From Solenopsis invicta (lineage: Eukaryota; Arthropoda; Insecta; Hymenoptera; Formicidae): a stretch of DNA of 64,000 bases. Both the position numbers and the translations under genes were made by a program. Numbering within the stretch: the stretch's first letter is position 1; every line of letters begins with the position of its first letter. Positions 13,588-27,059 of this stretch are shown here, piece after piece. The notes under the pieces were generated by a model. The model did not search any database. It worked only from the letters and a program-made list of their open reading frames with translations, and was not told the DNA's origin. The stretch spans positions 19,235,329 to 19,299,328 of the forward strand of contig NC_052677.1 of NCBI RefSeq assembly GCF_016802725.1. The letters are read 5' to 3'.

Positions 13588-14629
13588 CTGTTAAAGTCCT
13601 TATGATTTCAAATTCACAAACGGAAATTTCAACGATGTCATGAAAATGTGTCGCGTGACTTTTTTCGCGATCCTTGTTCGTAAATTGCAGTTGGAGTATC
13701 GCGCGCGGTTTTGCAACTAATTTCCCGTGTCGAGACATTCGCGTGTATCATTCGTGCTCCGTGACGCGTTGAAACCAGGCTAAGTAAGTCGCTCGAGGGA
13801 GAGGAAGAGGAAAAGGGTGAGGGTGAGATCTCTACGTAGTCTGTTTTCTTTTCGACGCGCTGGCGCGAAGTCTCGGGCGCTCGCGTTGGCGCCCGTCGTC
13901 GCGGGCTTTCCGTCGACTTAAGGAAACAAACCGTAAAAGCCCATGCGTACACCGTATATACGGGTATATACAGCGACGAAACCGAGCAAACGGCACGCCT
14001 AGTCCTGCCGCGGTACGTTGACATTTTAATTACATCGCCGGAGCAAACGCGGACAGCGGGATGTACGACCACATTTTCTCTGTGACTCGCGCAGATTGGT
14101 CCCGTTTGCATTTGGAATACTCTGCAGTTACACAAGTTTCCACTAGCGTTCACACTGTAGTTACTTATAGCGAATTTCGTATCTGACGTTTAACATCGGT
14201 AACCAAGAGTTGAAATACTTTCAGTTACATACGGGATGACAATTGGGAGATTGTTGAGACTTAATATCTTTCTTGTAGAGTACTAGAGTAAACTTTCGCT
14301 TGAGTCGTCGCATCACTTGAAAAAATATATAGTAGAAAACATGGCAAAATGTTATAAATCGATTGTCATCCTGTATATACTTTGACGCTTCGAGTTTGTA
14401 AGAGTAAATGTTGACGCAACATCGTTATAGAATCACCATTATCACGATCTCTGTTACTTCCGGAAAAAAAAACGAAATCTCTCGTTTCTCTCGCGCGGTC
14501 ACGATTTGCATCGCAACAAGAACCGAGCTCTTTCCAATTTACGGAACGATTATTATCCCGGACGGATGAAAAACGGGGTACAAGCCTCCGGCCAATTATG
14601 AAATTTGATCTTAGCTCGTAGTATTTAAC

Positions 14630-14722
14630 ATGGAGGAGGAAGCTCTAACTTCGCCAGGAGAGTCGGGCTCGAAAAATACCAGGCCACCGTTAATTAGCGG
14701 ATGCACCGCGCGGCAGATGCGA
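14630..14722 (+). CDS. Speculative first coding exon (31 codons)
   Basis: ATG in acceptable context (TTTAACATGG) opens MEEEALTSPGESGSK..., which reaches a strong donor CGA|GTAAGT at 14723 in phase 0. It is in a moderately GC-rich island. There is no domain and no partner exon I can identify, and a 31-codon frame plus a donor can occur by chance. Confidence 0.15.
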
Positions 14723-15079
14723 GTAAGTTTAACGAGCGGCGTTCAATTAGGAAGTTTGCCCGTCGGCAACTATGATCGACGTACTTCGCACTTCGTAATT
14801 GCCAAAATCGACCTCCCCATTATCGTTATGATCACTGTAACGGAAATATAGTCGCGTTAACGGCACGTCGCGGGCGTTTTCGGTGGTCTTCGATCCATTT
14901 CGGTTCCAAATCGATTTCAATTACTCGATTGTTGCAGAAAAAGCACCGTCGATTTTTATCTCCGGCGATTCTCGTCGGGTAATTGTTCAGAGAACAAAAT
15001 ATAATGTAATTTAGAAAAACTAATGTTTTTTTTTCAAAACGAAAAGCTATTTTTATAATCTTTGATTTTGATCGAAACT

Positions 15080-15103
15080 AAAAAAAAAAAAAAAAAAAAA
15101 AAA
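15080..15103. repeat. A24 homopolymer
   Basis: A run of 24 A. It could be the poly-A tail of an old plus-strand retroposon, but no retroposon body is recognisable just upstream. Confidence 0.9.
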
Positions 15104-17052
15104 TTTAGAAAGATAATTTAAAAATAAAAATAAAACGTATTTTTAATAACATTTTGCACACTAATATTTATTTTCCGTGTCAATATGCTCGTAATTCTTT
15201 ATGAATGCGAACAACTCTCGAAATCAACATATTCGTACGTCATAATTCCAATCGACGGATGTTAAATATTTTGTCTTTATTTTAAGTTGACCAGTGTTAC
15301 GCAACAATAGTCTGACACAATGATCGATCTCCGCCATTTGGAGTACTCTATAAACATTCGAGCAATGTAGTTTGCCGAGTGTAATCATTCACCGTTTCGA
15401 GCGTTGGGAAAAATACAGGCTTCTCGTAAATCACAGTGTCGAGTGCACCCTCGATGCAAGGGGTTAACTTCCCTCTAAACATTCACAGATTCTTCCGAAA
15501 ATTTTAACCAACGCACTCGCCTACTTTCGCCCTTGAATATCGGATCCTCGAAGCGTTGGATAATCCAGCTTTTAAAATTCTTCCCGAAGGAACGGAATAT
15601 TTTCCCGCTGCAGGTTTTAAAAGTGTTCTCGTTAAAAATCCATAAATTATTTTTATATTTAATTTTTGTAATGAAATGTTAACAAATTTTTTTATCATTT
15701 TTTATTCGTGGTGAAACGCTTTAGTTGTAAAAGAATATGTTAGTAAAATGTAAAGGAACAAGCTTTTTAGTACAAAGTTTTATGCAAATTGTTTACGTTG
15801 AAACTTTTTGATGTTACAAAGATTAAACGCGATATATTTTCGAATATGTTTGCGATGATCGAAGCAACGTATACACCGTTATTGTCTCTCCTTGAAGAAA
15901 AAGCTTTCGATCGAGACATGCCTGGGGGACATCCCACGTGCTCGTATAATAATTTCCCATTTTCGTATAGGAGCGCAAAGTTTTGTCGGAATATTTACGA
16001 GACCACGCGGTGCATTAATGGTGGCGTGGAAGATAACGCGCGTACTTAGATATTTTATCCCGTCGACCAGTGTTTTTGCGATAACCGAGAAAAATGTATG
16101 CGCAAAATTTTGCGTAGATAACGGTTATTGTAAGTCATCGATGTAATGATTGCGCCACGTACGCACTTTCTATTTTATACTCGTACATTTAGTACATTTT
16201 ATTTTACGTTATTTTCGAGTATATCTTTTTTATATGTTACGTGTATCGTATTTGTTTGCGTTGTAACAGTTATATCAATTTATATTTGCGTAATTATACA
16301 CGAGGGATATAATGGTAGAGACGGGAGATATTATATCTCGTTTTTTATTTAAAAATGTTCTTTGTTTGCCGATCGTTTTTCGATGTTACCTGTTATTTCA
16401 TCACCATTAATCGCTAATTTCATTATGTGGTAATCATACTCAGCACTTGTTAACTCGATTACATTTTCGCCAACTTTGTTTCCCAATTTACCGTAGCGTA
16501 GCCTCCTGTACTTGGAACAATAATAGCATCGTCTGAATTAGCGATCTTCGTCAATATTTATCTACTATCGGAGAAGAGGGAACTCGGGAAACGTCTCTAA
16601 ATTAGTTTACTCTATCTTATATCTATCATATCTATCGAATTTATTTTTACGCGCGAAAAGGAAATACATTCGAGAATTGAACTCTTGATGAACATCATTA
16701 ATTATCAATTAAATTGCCAGTTTGCAGTACACACATGCAAACTGTTGCAAAATGCAGAAATTAAATTGCTTAATTAAATTCATTACTTTTATAACTGCCA
16801 GCGGAGTAAAAAAGATAATTCATTATATAATAATTACTAAAGGATAGAAAATATGAGAAAAGCGAAACGCAGAATATGACGAGAATTTATAATTAAAATT
16901 TATATTTAAAAAAATCTATGTCTGAAATAAGTTTCACGTAATTCTATTTAAAAACGCACCGTGATCCGAGTATCTTTGAAAAAATAAAAATTTTCTCTTG
17001 TCGTTAAAATCTGCATAAAAATTAATGAGGCGAAAAGGGAGAATCAGAACGA

Positions 17053-17053
17053 A

Positions 17054-17102
<49 letters not shown>
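17053..17102. repeat. (GA)n microsatellite
   Basis: About 24 GA units, nearly perfect. Confidence 0.95.
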
Positions 17103-17108
<6 letters not shown>

Positions 17109-18234
17109 TACAAGTTCTTGTATCTTGTATCATACAGTGACTATTTTATGGGATACTTACCATGAGACATTCTCTGTAGTCGGATCTGCCCACCGTAGCA
17201 TTAAGATTTCATCCACCGACCTAATAATTTCTCAGGCTGCTTCCTGGCGCATCCAATAGTAGAAATGCTTTTATACAGCATTTTGCCAGTATATTATTTA
17301 CGACATCAATTCATATAATCCACATTATATACTCAACTCGTGTTCTCTTCAAAATCGCGGATCTCGAAAGGAATAGAAAAGAAATAAAGAAATAAAGGAA
17401 TAAAAGGAGTGAAAAAGAAGTAAACGAGGGAAGAAAAGAAGAGCGCGGAGAAAGTGAAAAGAAAAGTGTAGAATGTGCGAAGCTACAGGAAACTGGAAAG
17501 AAATTGTACATCTGTCCGCGCAAATTGCGGGTCCGAGAAAACGGCAGAGACCGCGCGCGCTATATCAATCTGTTCGAAGGAGGTAATACGCGCGCGAATA
17601 AGTTTCCGCGAAGGGGTGAGGAAATCCCGATGCGAAATCCGATTCGCATTGGCACAAGAGGGACGGCATTCTTCTGGAAAATTGCGGGAGATCCGGGAAT
17701 ATTCGTGCCGCCTTTATCGCCGCATTCGAAGCGGCGAACATTCGTTCTCTCCCCATTACTAACGCGAGAACGGAAAGTTATATTCGCACGCGCGCGCGGC
17801 TAACGCGGAAGGAAGCTATTTAGAGATGTCGAGAGATTTCCCTCCTCACCTGACTTGTTCCTTCTTCCCACTCCCTCCTCTCCTTTCCCCCCCCCCTCCT
17901 CTTCCTCCCTGTCTTGCGTTCTTCGCATTGTCTTAGCGTTTCGAACGCATCGTCAGTATTCATCGAGCTTTCTCGCTTTAATCCAGCTTTTGTCAGAAGC
18001 ATCTTTCCTCGTTCGGAAATCTGCTGTGAAAATTTCGCTCGTCGCTCGGGTGACGAGAGTCCGGGTGATTTTGTTCGCCTCCGCGCGACCGGAGCACCCA
18101 CCACGTGTAGCGAATAAATTCGATTTGGCGAATTTTAACTGCACTAATTCTGACCGTATTAATTACACCGAAACGTCTGGGTCTGCCCACAGATCCGAGA
18201 ATTTCCCGTTGGGCTATTATTATCAGTCCTTGCG

Positions 18235-18246
18235 GGCGCGCGCGCG

Positions 18247-18303
<57 letters not shown>
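18235..18303. repeat. Compound (CG)n-(CA)n microsatellite
   Basis: About 10 CG units followed by about 23 CA units. Alternating purine-pyrimidine DNA of this kind favours Z-DNA. Open frames across it are repeat artefacts. Confidence 0.95.
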
Positions 18304-19760
18304 GTGGGTGATGCACCCCCGTGGAACTGAATTCGTAACGAGATTGTTCATTAACATGTACGATGTAAAACGCCGGCGCTAGCGGAAGCATTAACGTGTC
18401 CGCGTGCATAGCCGAACGTAGGTTCGCGGGGACGGAAATCGCGGCGGCGGCGGTCGCAAATTGGATTATCGGACTTTCGAGCGCGACGCGTTCCTGATAA
18501 AAACGGGCCGGAACGTGTCCCGAAGGACCGAGAAAGATTATCGACAGCCGTACGGTCGATGACACACGCGTGGCAAGAGAAGGAAAAGGGCAACGCGCAC
18601 ATTTTTTTTTTCTTGTCGTTTTTGTTTTATCTGTGTTTTTTTTTCTTTATTTTCCGCTCGCCGCGCGTCGCCGCCGTACGGGAACTGGAAACAACGGCGA
18701 CGCCGCAATTTCACGCTGTAAAGCTGTAACTTTGAGAGTAACTTTTTCGTTAGACGAACTACGCCGTAACGAAATTGCTGGATGAACTCGTTGAAAAATT
18801 CGCGACGCGACAGGACGCGACGCGACGTGATGGGTCGCGCGAAATTGAAGTTGAAAGGACAAGTTTCGGGACTTACGAATATAATGGAATACACGTCGTG
18901 AGAGGAATTTTTCAAGTCTCTACAGTTTGCTAATTATTACATTTTTTGGCGTTTTGATTTATTTTATTTTACCGATTTATTTGCGGCTTTAAAATGCGGT
19001 TTAATTATCGCGATTACACGGGGATGTCGGACCGTTGCAAATTGTTTATATATTAATGATTTTCAGATAATTTCCGAAATAAACAAAATACGCGTAAATA
19101 GGGAAATTCAGTAGAGGAAGGACGGCGATCGCGGAATATACCTGGGATGGTGGAATATCGCAATATCTCGTATAATTCGCGTTGAATTCTAAGAGCAACC
19201 GTTAAAATTACTTCGTTACAATCAATTTAAACGTTGTAGAATGGTGACTGGTCATTAATGTTTGCTGTGTATTCATAAAAGCTGAATTTCAATTTTGCAG
19301 GTAGCAGAAATTTTTCCAGATGTATACTCTCTACGTAATTTTAAGAAGTATGTTACATATTAATTTTTTAATTTTAATCTAACTTGAAAGCTTTAAATGT
19401 GAATTTCAAATAATATGATTGGACTTGATTGTGTCGTAATGTGTGTATGAATTCTGTAAACAAAGTCATGTTTTCTGTGGGCTGTGGTTGTGGAATACGG
19501 TCGTCCGTCACGTGCATCTCGGCCTCTCTCTTTCCGAGACTTTGCAATCTCATTGTAGACGTTGTATGTTTATTAGAAACAAAGGAATTATTTTAAAAAG
19601 TTTCAAGTTTTATTTAAAAAAAATTTTAAGTCAAAAAAGTTATTAAAAAAAAATTTGTCCCAGACGAACCTCTACCTATAGGGGATGATGGGTAGAACTT
19701 TGCGACTAATAAACCGTCATTGGTTAATATTATGTCGCGTTAATATTTACTGAGTTATTG

Positions 19761-19994
19761 TCAAAAAGCAAAATGATATTCCACAATCTCCTCCTTTTCT
19801 CTAATGTGTTTCTTATGCTTCTTGGAGTAATAAACCATTTCTGTAATCTTATTTCGATTAAATGTAGAAAGTTTAGAGAAAGGTAACATAATTAATGCTT
19901 TTCTTAGTTTTGTAGTACGGATATCATCTAGTTTTTCTTGCATTAATGTTTTCTCCAAATAGTAATTTATACCACGAACCGCTTTTACAATCAC
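19761..19994 (-). pseudogene. Orphan 77-residue open frame, weakly like the start of a cyclic-nucleotide-binding domain
   Basis: The C-terminal half (KALIMLPFSKLSTFNRNKIT and EMVYYSKKHKKHIREKEE) resembles the usual beginning of cyclic-nucleotide-binding domains, where a leucine-rich helix leads to ..IIREGEEG..F. The glycines of that motif are replaced and the frame stops at HFAF before the rest of the domain. No clear splice sites flank it. It could be a pseudogene fragment, a diverged exon, or chance. Helical, charged, no signal peptide. Confidence 0.25.
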
Positions 19995-22385
19995 ACCCGA
20001 TTTTTCTTTAGAAAATTCCAGAGGAATACTATATAGCGGAAATTAATTTGCTGTGACTCGGAGAATCGTAAACGTTTTTCGCTAAAGCTTTGCGGCGTAA
20101 TTTACAAATGGATCCCGTTACGTGATTCTATAATTATCTGATTATCGATATACATATATATATATATATATATATTCTTTGTAAGAGCGTACCGGGAAAT
20201 TGATACTTTCGAAATGCGATATTTCACCTGTAACAATCCGATATAACGCAGCGACTGGAATTAGAACTGGTGTACAATTTCGACGAGTTTAATTATCGAC
20301 GTCATGCAAATGTACGGAAAAATAAACCTTACAGCGGGAATCGCCGCGGCGTGGCGTTTTCATTTTCGCTTGAAAGACACATTCTCCGGCTTGCCGGAGA
20401 AATTACAACAGTTTCAATCTCTGGCTCGCGGGTACTGTCATTACAATGCAAACGCGACCGGAAAGTGGTAAGTCCCGCGTAACTTTGCGCCGCGTGACGT
20501 TACATCGGTCCTCGTTTCTCGTTTCGTTCGTTTTCACGACGTCCAAGCGAAACATTGCAATCTCGAAACAAACACTCGCGTAATTAATTTAGTTACGGCG
20601 CCGTCGCGTCGTCACCGCCGGCTGCTTCCGAGCTCGGCATTAATAATCGGCATTAATAATGGCACGACGCCGCGCGCCGCGATAAGAGCGTTAAAAACTT
20701 CATCTTCCGCCTTTGATACGATCGCGTTTTCCAATGCGCGATGATCTCAGGGGTCACCGAATGCAAAACAGCGCGCGTGTCTCGTACGACGTCGCTCAAG
20801 CTTTTCGACAGAAAAGTTGGATGATACAGAGATGGCTTGATAAAAATATCGGCTACTGTTCGAATGTTTCATTTAATTGCAACATCGAAGAAATTATATC
20901 CTCAACTTAAGAGTTTCTCTCTTATTTTTATAGTAATCTTTTCTGTAATAAACTAGACCCCAAAGGGATATTTTCTTAACTTCAGAGAAAGTTCTTCTAA
21001 AGGATAAATTAGCAGATATTTTTAAATTTTATAAGGATATGTAGAAGTAAGATGAGATTTTTTTATAAGATTTGTAACGTCGACATACAGACGTAACTTA
21101 CATGAAGAATTTTGTATAGTTTACAAACTCGTTAAACTTTTGTCTATATTTCTTATTTATACTTTTTATATTTATCACCCTTTTTATATTTATCGTTTAT
21201 ACGTAAAAATGTAAAATATCGAAAAGGTACGCTTTCAGCAACTTTCCCCTAAGACTTGGAACGAGAAGCCTAAGCGGTGCGAAATCGTCGCTGCCAATCG
21301 CTCTCCGCGAATTTGTCACGCGGATAGACACGACAGCAAACTCGACGCTAATTGAATCGTGAAGCTTTTCTCCTAATAAGAAACCCAAATACATTAGCAT
21401 CCAATCCCGGTTGGTACGTGGTCGGGGAAATAATACGTGCGATCCCATTTCTCTCCTCCGATCGATCCGACGTTGCATTCCAAGGGGATGGGGTTGCAGC
21501 ACCGATCCGTGTGCGCAACGTGTACGTTTCGGTTGTCTTCATTACATTTTTATTCCTGCGCTTTATTTTTCACGCAGTCCATGCAGCCCACGAGAAAATT
21601 AATTTCAATAATTTTCATTCGATGCAAAATTCGGATAACATCGAACTGATTATAAATTAACTTGTCCAGTCGATCGTTCGCAATTTGACTTTACCGTTGG
21701 TCTACAAAGAGCTCAGCGGGGATTATACGATATACATTTTAGAGGGATGAACCAAGTCCCGGAATATCGATGCGGTTTCCAGAGAGTTTCGCACGGAAAA
21801 AAAAACCAAATTAATCACCAGATTCGAAAAAAAGGAGAGAAGGGAGAGAAAAACAACCAAGTACGTTGCTGCGTATCCACATCTGAATCTATGAGATTAG
21901 CCGTTATATTGCGCATCGTCGCTATCGCTTTTCGATAACAGCGCGTCGTTGGGTATTACTCAACATCAACAATTCAATCCGTATTTCCCCAGGGGGGAAT
22001 GGCTGGCTACCCGGTGTGTCGGTGTGTACCGCGTGTCTTTTGGGAAATATGTTGTTGTAATCTAGCGTTGCATCCGACAACCATCGCGCGCGGCAGCAAC
22101 TATTACGGCTCCGGCTGCATCATCGGATAAATCATTCTCGTTATCGCCGTTCGAGCGATACGACGCTTTTGCAGTTGTTGTCCCTAATATGCACTTGCAT
22201 GCTCGCAAGCACAAAAAGGCTCTGCGATAACTATCGGAAGTTTCTGATTTTCAAGGCGTTGCATAAAAGTTTCCAAGCTACTTAAAGCCAAAGTGGGAAA
22301 CTCGACCGGCGTACCGGCGTACGGAAGATTTACCGCTATTTGTTCGTCATTTTTTCACGTCGTCTCGTAAATACGACGTGTATCA
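19995..22385. other. Gene-free DNA with CpG-rich patches
   Basis: CpG-rich patches at 20200-20850 and 21230-21560, an (AT)n run near 20150-20175, the rest AT-rich. No gene recognised. Confidence 0.55.
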
Positions 22386-22830
22386 GATATACAGGATGTT
22401 TTATCTCGAGTCGATTATCTTGGCAAGTAAGCATTTTCAGAAGGAATATTTCAGACATAAATTGTATAATCTTATAAGAAAGAGATAAATAATAGGTAAA
22501 ATTAATTTTCAGAAAATATCAATTTTTCCAGATCACATAAAGGTCATCATTTTTTTTTAACGAATATATATGATTTTTTTTAAAAATAGAATATGATTTC
22601 TCTGTTCCGTATTAATAAATAATTTCTCTTTAAGAAATGGCCGTACAAATCTTTGTACGGCCATTTAAAAAATTGTTTTTTTTTCTTTTTAATTAATTTT
22701 TTTATATAATTTATCCATTTCCAAATTATACAACTTTTGTCTGAATTTTTTCTTGAAAACTCACTTGGTATTACTTTTTTTTTTAAGTTAATCGACAGTA
22801 TCGCTTAAAATGAAATATTCTGTATAAATC
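22386..22830. mobile_element. Foldback MITE, about 445 bp, with a central palindrome
   Basis: The left end GATATACAGGATGTTTTATCT and AGTCGATTA are mirrored by the right end (GATTTATACAGAATATTTCA and GTCGATTA when read backwards). Inner arms TTCAGACATAAATTGTATAA near 22452 and TTATACAACTTTTGTCTGAA near 22737 also pair. The TATACAGG-type terminus is common in insect mariner-like elements. Near the centre is an exact 15-base-arm palindrome (22635-22666). Confidence 0.6.
22635..22666. repeat. Perfect hairpin, 15-base arms, 2-base loop
   Basis: AAATGGCCGTACAAA at 22635-22649 is exactly complementary to 22652-22666. It is GC-richer than its surroundings and sits near the centre of a foldback element, so it is probably part of that element and not a gene. 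Confidence 0.85.
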
Positions 22831-25800
22831 ACAAATTTATTTTACGCAGAGAATTTATTTATAAACTTCTCGAACCTTTGTCCGCGCGTGCGCGAACGAT
22901 TCGATATTCAATCAAGCACGTAATTAAATATTTACAACCAATTAACGTCATATTTCCTCAATCGGATGGATCGGTGGTGTGTGTATCTCGCGCGAGTTAT
23001 TTCCTTCTATTATATCTTAAATGAGATAGAGAGAGATTTCTGTTCCATATACCAGGCGAGATACCAAGAACTTCGGTTCGTCTAATGCAGTAATCGATAC
23101 GACTTTTACACGGGCGGATAGATTGCCTTTCCGAGTAATAATTAGCGTCTGGCTCGAAGTTTATCGTACCGCCGCGAGTGTAATTTCCCCCGAGGATAAC
23201 GGAACGGCCGCATTGTAAATTTGTGGATACACGCGGATACTCTGAGCACATCAAGTACCTACAAACTGAAACTGAAACCCAAATTCTCATGTCCGTAGAT
23301 GCTAAGAATAATTTTCGTCTCTGTTATTCGATAGTGATTGTTTCGTCAATAAACAAGACAATTCACGGAATTAAGTACATCGAAGATTTCTAAAAGTGAT
23401 TTATGTACATATTAAAAATGATGTATAGTATATTAAAGATTACGTGTCTATATATTCTTTTTAGCGATACGCAAACTGAAACTTTTTTTATGTTTATTTT
23501 CTCTCCTCTTTTTTTGTCTATTATTTAAAAAAATTTCTGGGAAGAAGGATTTTGGACTGTAGCGTAAAATATAGTATTTTTTTAACATCATGTAAAATTT
23601 GTTTAAAGGAATACATACATAATGTGTTTGAAAATATGTATATTTGTTGACAAAAGATGCAAAGTTACATTAAAGAGATGTTGTTGAACTTTAAATGCAT
23701 TTTTCTCAAAGCATTATTTTTCAACGTAGTCACAATAACTCAAACATGATTTATTCATTTTGAAATTTTAAAACAATATTTTTAATTATATTTGGCATCG
23801 GATTACGGAGGCTTTTTCCGATTAAAAATTTTTTTTTGTTAGAAAAACAATGTTCAAATTCCAATATAAATTCAAGTGTAAAGTTTTGCAAAAAATAAAA
23901 TAAAATAAATTTTCTTTGTGATTCGAAAATAACAAGTGTGAGACAAAATAATCCTTACTTTTTTATTTCAAATAATAACAAGGTTGAATCGTGGTTATTA
24001 TACAGATACGCGTATTTATTTAGAACACCATTATTATCGTTTATTATTTTCATTTTTATTCCAATTTTGCATTTGACTTTTTTTTTACTAAAAATATATT
24101 TTTTCAAAAGAGAAACATATTATTTAGCTCTTTAAATAAAAATTGATATTGAAAAAATGTATAATTTTCGCTAAACTCGCTACGTTTTATATAGCTTAAA
24201 CATATGTCATACGTCATATTATTATAAATATAAATATTATATTACATTATTAAATGTTACTGAATAATCTATATTTTTAATATATTTTTAAAAATAATTC
24301 TTCATTATTTATATGTTGTTATATACAAGTTAGTTAAAAATCAAGGATCACAAGTTGAAATTACTCGATTTTCTCTTGATATTTCGAGTCAAAGAAAAAT
24401 ACTCCGACTTTTTCCGCTTTTCCGAGAAACAGTTGACAGCCCCGGGAGCCGATGATTTACGAAAACATTGAATGTTTGCCGGTGAAGTTTCGCTTTTGTC
24501 TTCCAGGTGTTTTCATTGGCGTGGACGAGCGCATGTTATTAAAATATATATAAAATTCGCAAAAGCTTTCATTACACGTACCCGCGGGATTATGCTGCGG
24601 TGCAAAATAAGAAAATTACGTATACATGCTCGTATATGTTCTCGGCTATTAAAATTATCGTTACGCAACGCATGCCTAAATAAAGTTTAATTAATAGATA
24701 AATTAAAAGGGTCAAACGCTGACGTAGCTTAACTTTGTTCGTTAAGATTGCACATCTCTCTCAATTTTCTGCGCGATAGAGCAGGATGTTATCCGAGGAA
24801 AGGATTCTCCATGATTATCCGGAACTGTTAAAACATTGATTTTTCGAAGAAGCTCTGCTCCAAATTGTCCAAATATGGTATGGTTGAGAGAATATCCGGT
24901 AAGTTTCCGGGACACCCTATATACATGGCCTTTTACGGCGCACTTTTCAGCTTCATCCGGTTTACATAGATACTTTTAGCCTTTCGCGTATATCCAGGGC
25001 GTGCAAACAGCTTTTAGGAGGCCACCGTTGCCGCTCTTATCGGCGGTAGCGCGATATTCTATGCTCCGGTGAAGCTTTTTTTAAATGGAGTGTAAATCTT
25101 GCTTCTTACGTGCAAAAACGGATGAAACGAAAACATACAAGCGGAACGCATTTTCTTTCAATTACGTTTAATGCCTTTGGGACAGGGGTTTCTTTGTCGA
25201 GCATATTAAATCCTATTAAGAAACTTTCCCTAACGAGAAACGTTACCTCCAAACTATGGGGTATGCTTGAAAAAAATCTCTCTAATATACTTTAATCATG
25301 GATAGAATATTTAGTATTATTATTTTAATATTGAGAAAAGTTACTATTTTAAAAAACTCGAGAATATTTTTTTTAGTAAAAAGAATATAATAATAAAATA
25401 TTTTTTAATTAGGAATTATTAACCAATCACATATTTGAATATTTAAATATTTAATGCATTATTAAATAATATGTTATATTATTAATAGCATTTAACACTT
25501 TTGTGATTGATGGAACATATATGTCCCAATCCATCAAAAATTCATATTCCACAAACATAGAGATAGAGCGACTACTTCTTCTTTTGTTCATTTTGAAGAT
25601 GAAGGGTAGGACTCTTCATAAAAAAATCAACAGCCGTGTGAGGCCGTTCATCCCTTGATTCGCATATCTCATCAAATATTCATAAAATGGGGTAAAAGTG
25701 AAAAGATGCACGTAACTGCTACAAAAATTAAGATAACGAGTTCTTTTCGAGCTCGTTTCGAAGATCAACAGTGTATAAGAGCTCTACGAAAAAAAAAAAT

Positions 25801-26929
25801 TGCTGAATTTTAAAATGGCGGATTCAATGTAGCAGAGCGGACCAGAATGTTAAATTTTGTTGTAAAAATTAGATGCTAATTGTAAAAAGAAGAAAAAATT
25901 AAGCACGAAAAGAAGACTAAACAAATGGGCAGCATTTGAATGTAACGTCAAGAAAGCACTATTAATGAACGATAATGCACTTTAATACGGAATGGGTTGC
26001 AATTAATTAAAAAATTCATTTACGCTCCGGCGGAAGATCAACTCCAGATTGGTCAAAGAATTCGGAGATGAAAAGTGGCTTCTCTAAGGTCTGAGACATC
26101 GTATAAGAGAGAGTTATTAACTCGAGCCCGGGGAGAGTAGCCGTGTTCGCTTTGCTGTATGCATTTTGCTAGAGAATTTAATAAGCCGCCTGCCTCCCTC
26201 TGCCCCTTCTTCCTCTTCTTTTTCTTCTTCATCCCTTGCAGCCATCGCGGTGGAATGCATTCGATCCTCGAAACAGCATTTTCCGCTAACTCATAACCCA
26301 TGGCGCATAAACGATCTGCTGCGATGTTACTCGCGCTCGTAAAAGAGAGCTATTATAAAAGAGATATTATGAAGCGAACGTCTGGTATTTTACGAACGTA
26401 CAACAGGTTAGGTTTTTCTAAAAAGCTGTGTTTCAAAAATGTTGTATACGTATATTAATATATGCAAGAATCAATCCTTTGAGGTTACTATTAAGCAAGC
26501 GCACATGCAAAGCACGTATGCATTTCTTTTGTATTCTAGATAATATAGTTTAATATATTCTAGTTATTTTACAAGCTCTTTCATACAACTTCCATAAAAT
26601 TTACGTTTGCGTTTGCATTCATTAAACCATAATAATCTCATTTTAAAGGATTGGAAGGTTTCCTAACGAATGCGTTTTGTCCTGTGATACAGCGCTGTCC
26701 GTATATTAATTACCTGCTGAAAAGCTATTGTGCAAGAGAAATGTCCTTTCAATGCGTATCTCTGGCTATGTCATCACCAAGGTTAATAAATAAATATGAA
26801 GCAAGATAGTCCGCACAGAAAAAAATTACAGAAAAAATAGGAGGCGCGTGTGTATACGAAAAAGAAAAACTTGATCGCTCTATTTCCTACAGTAAAAATA
26901 TTTTAGTTTAGTACATGCGCGCGCGCGCG

Positions 26930-26976
<47 letters not shown>

Positions 26977-27059
26977 TATTTACATTATATATTTATTATA
27001 TACATATATATAATTCATATTATAAATTTTTATTTAAAAAAAAAAGTTTAGGGATATAA
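22831..27059. other. Gene-free, mostly AT-rich DNA
   Basis: Long AT-rich stretches with patches of higher GC at 24420-24620, 24900-25080 and 26050-26340. A repeat-like terminus GGGACACCCTATATAC lies at about 24908-24923. No gene recognised. Confidence 0.55.
26916..26974. repeat. Compound (GC)n-(AC)n microsatellite
   Basis: About 11 GC units then about 18 AC units, the same structure and orientation as at 18235-18303. Confidence 0.95.

Larger units (their letters stand above)
14723..19760. other. Gene-free DNA with a large CpG-rich island
   Basis: The strongest CpG enrichment is about 17470-18890. Frames here (up to 190 residues, 17993-18565 minus) run through the CG/CA repeat and have no domain. 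A minus-strand donor-like GTAAGTATCC (RC of about 17145-17154) follows a short open segment that I could not place in any gene. Confidence 0.5.

Noticed and set aside
17145..17230. A minus-strand exon ending at GTAAGTATCC
   Set aside because: The donor is strong, but the only open frame is short, begins after a stop with no good acceptor, and matches nothing I know.
17993..18565. 190-residue open frame on the minus strand
   Set aside because: It runs straight through the CG/CA microsatellite and is open because of that repeat and local GC content.
25490..26000. A second TTAA-bounded element starting TTAACACTTTTGTG
   Set aside because: No matching opposite end was found, although the sequence looks repeat-like.
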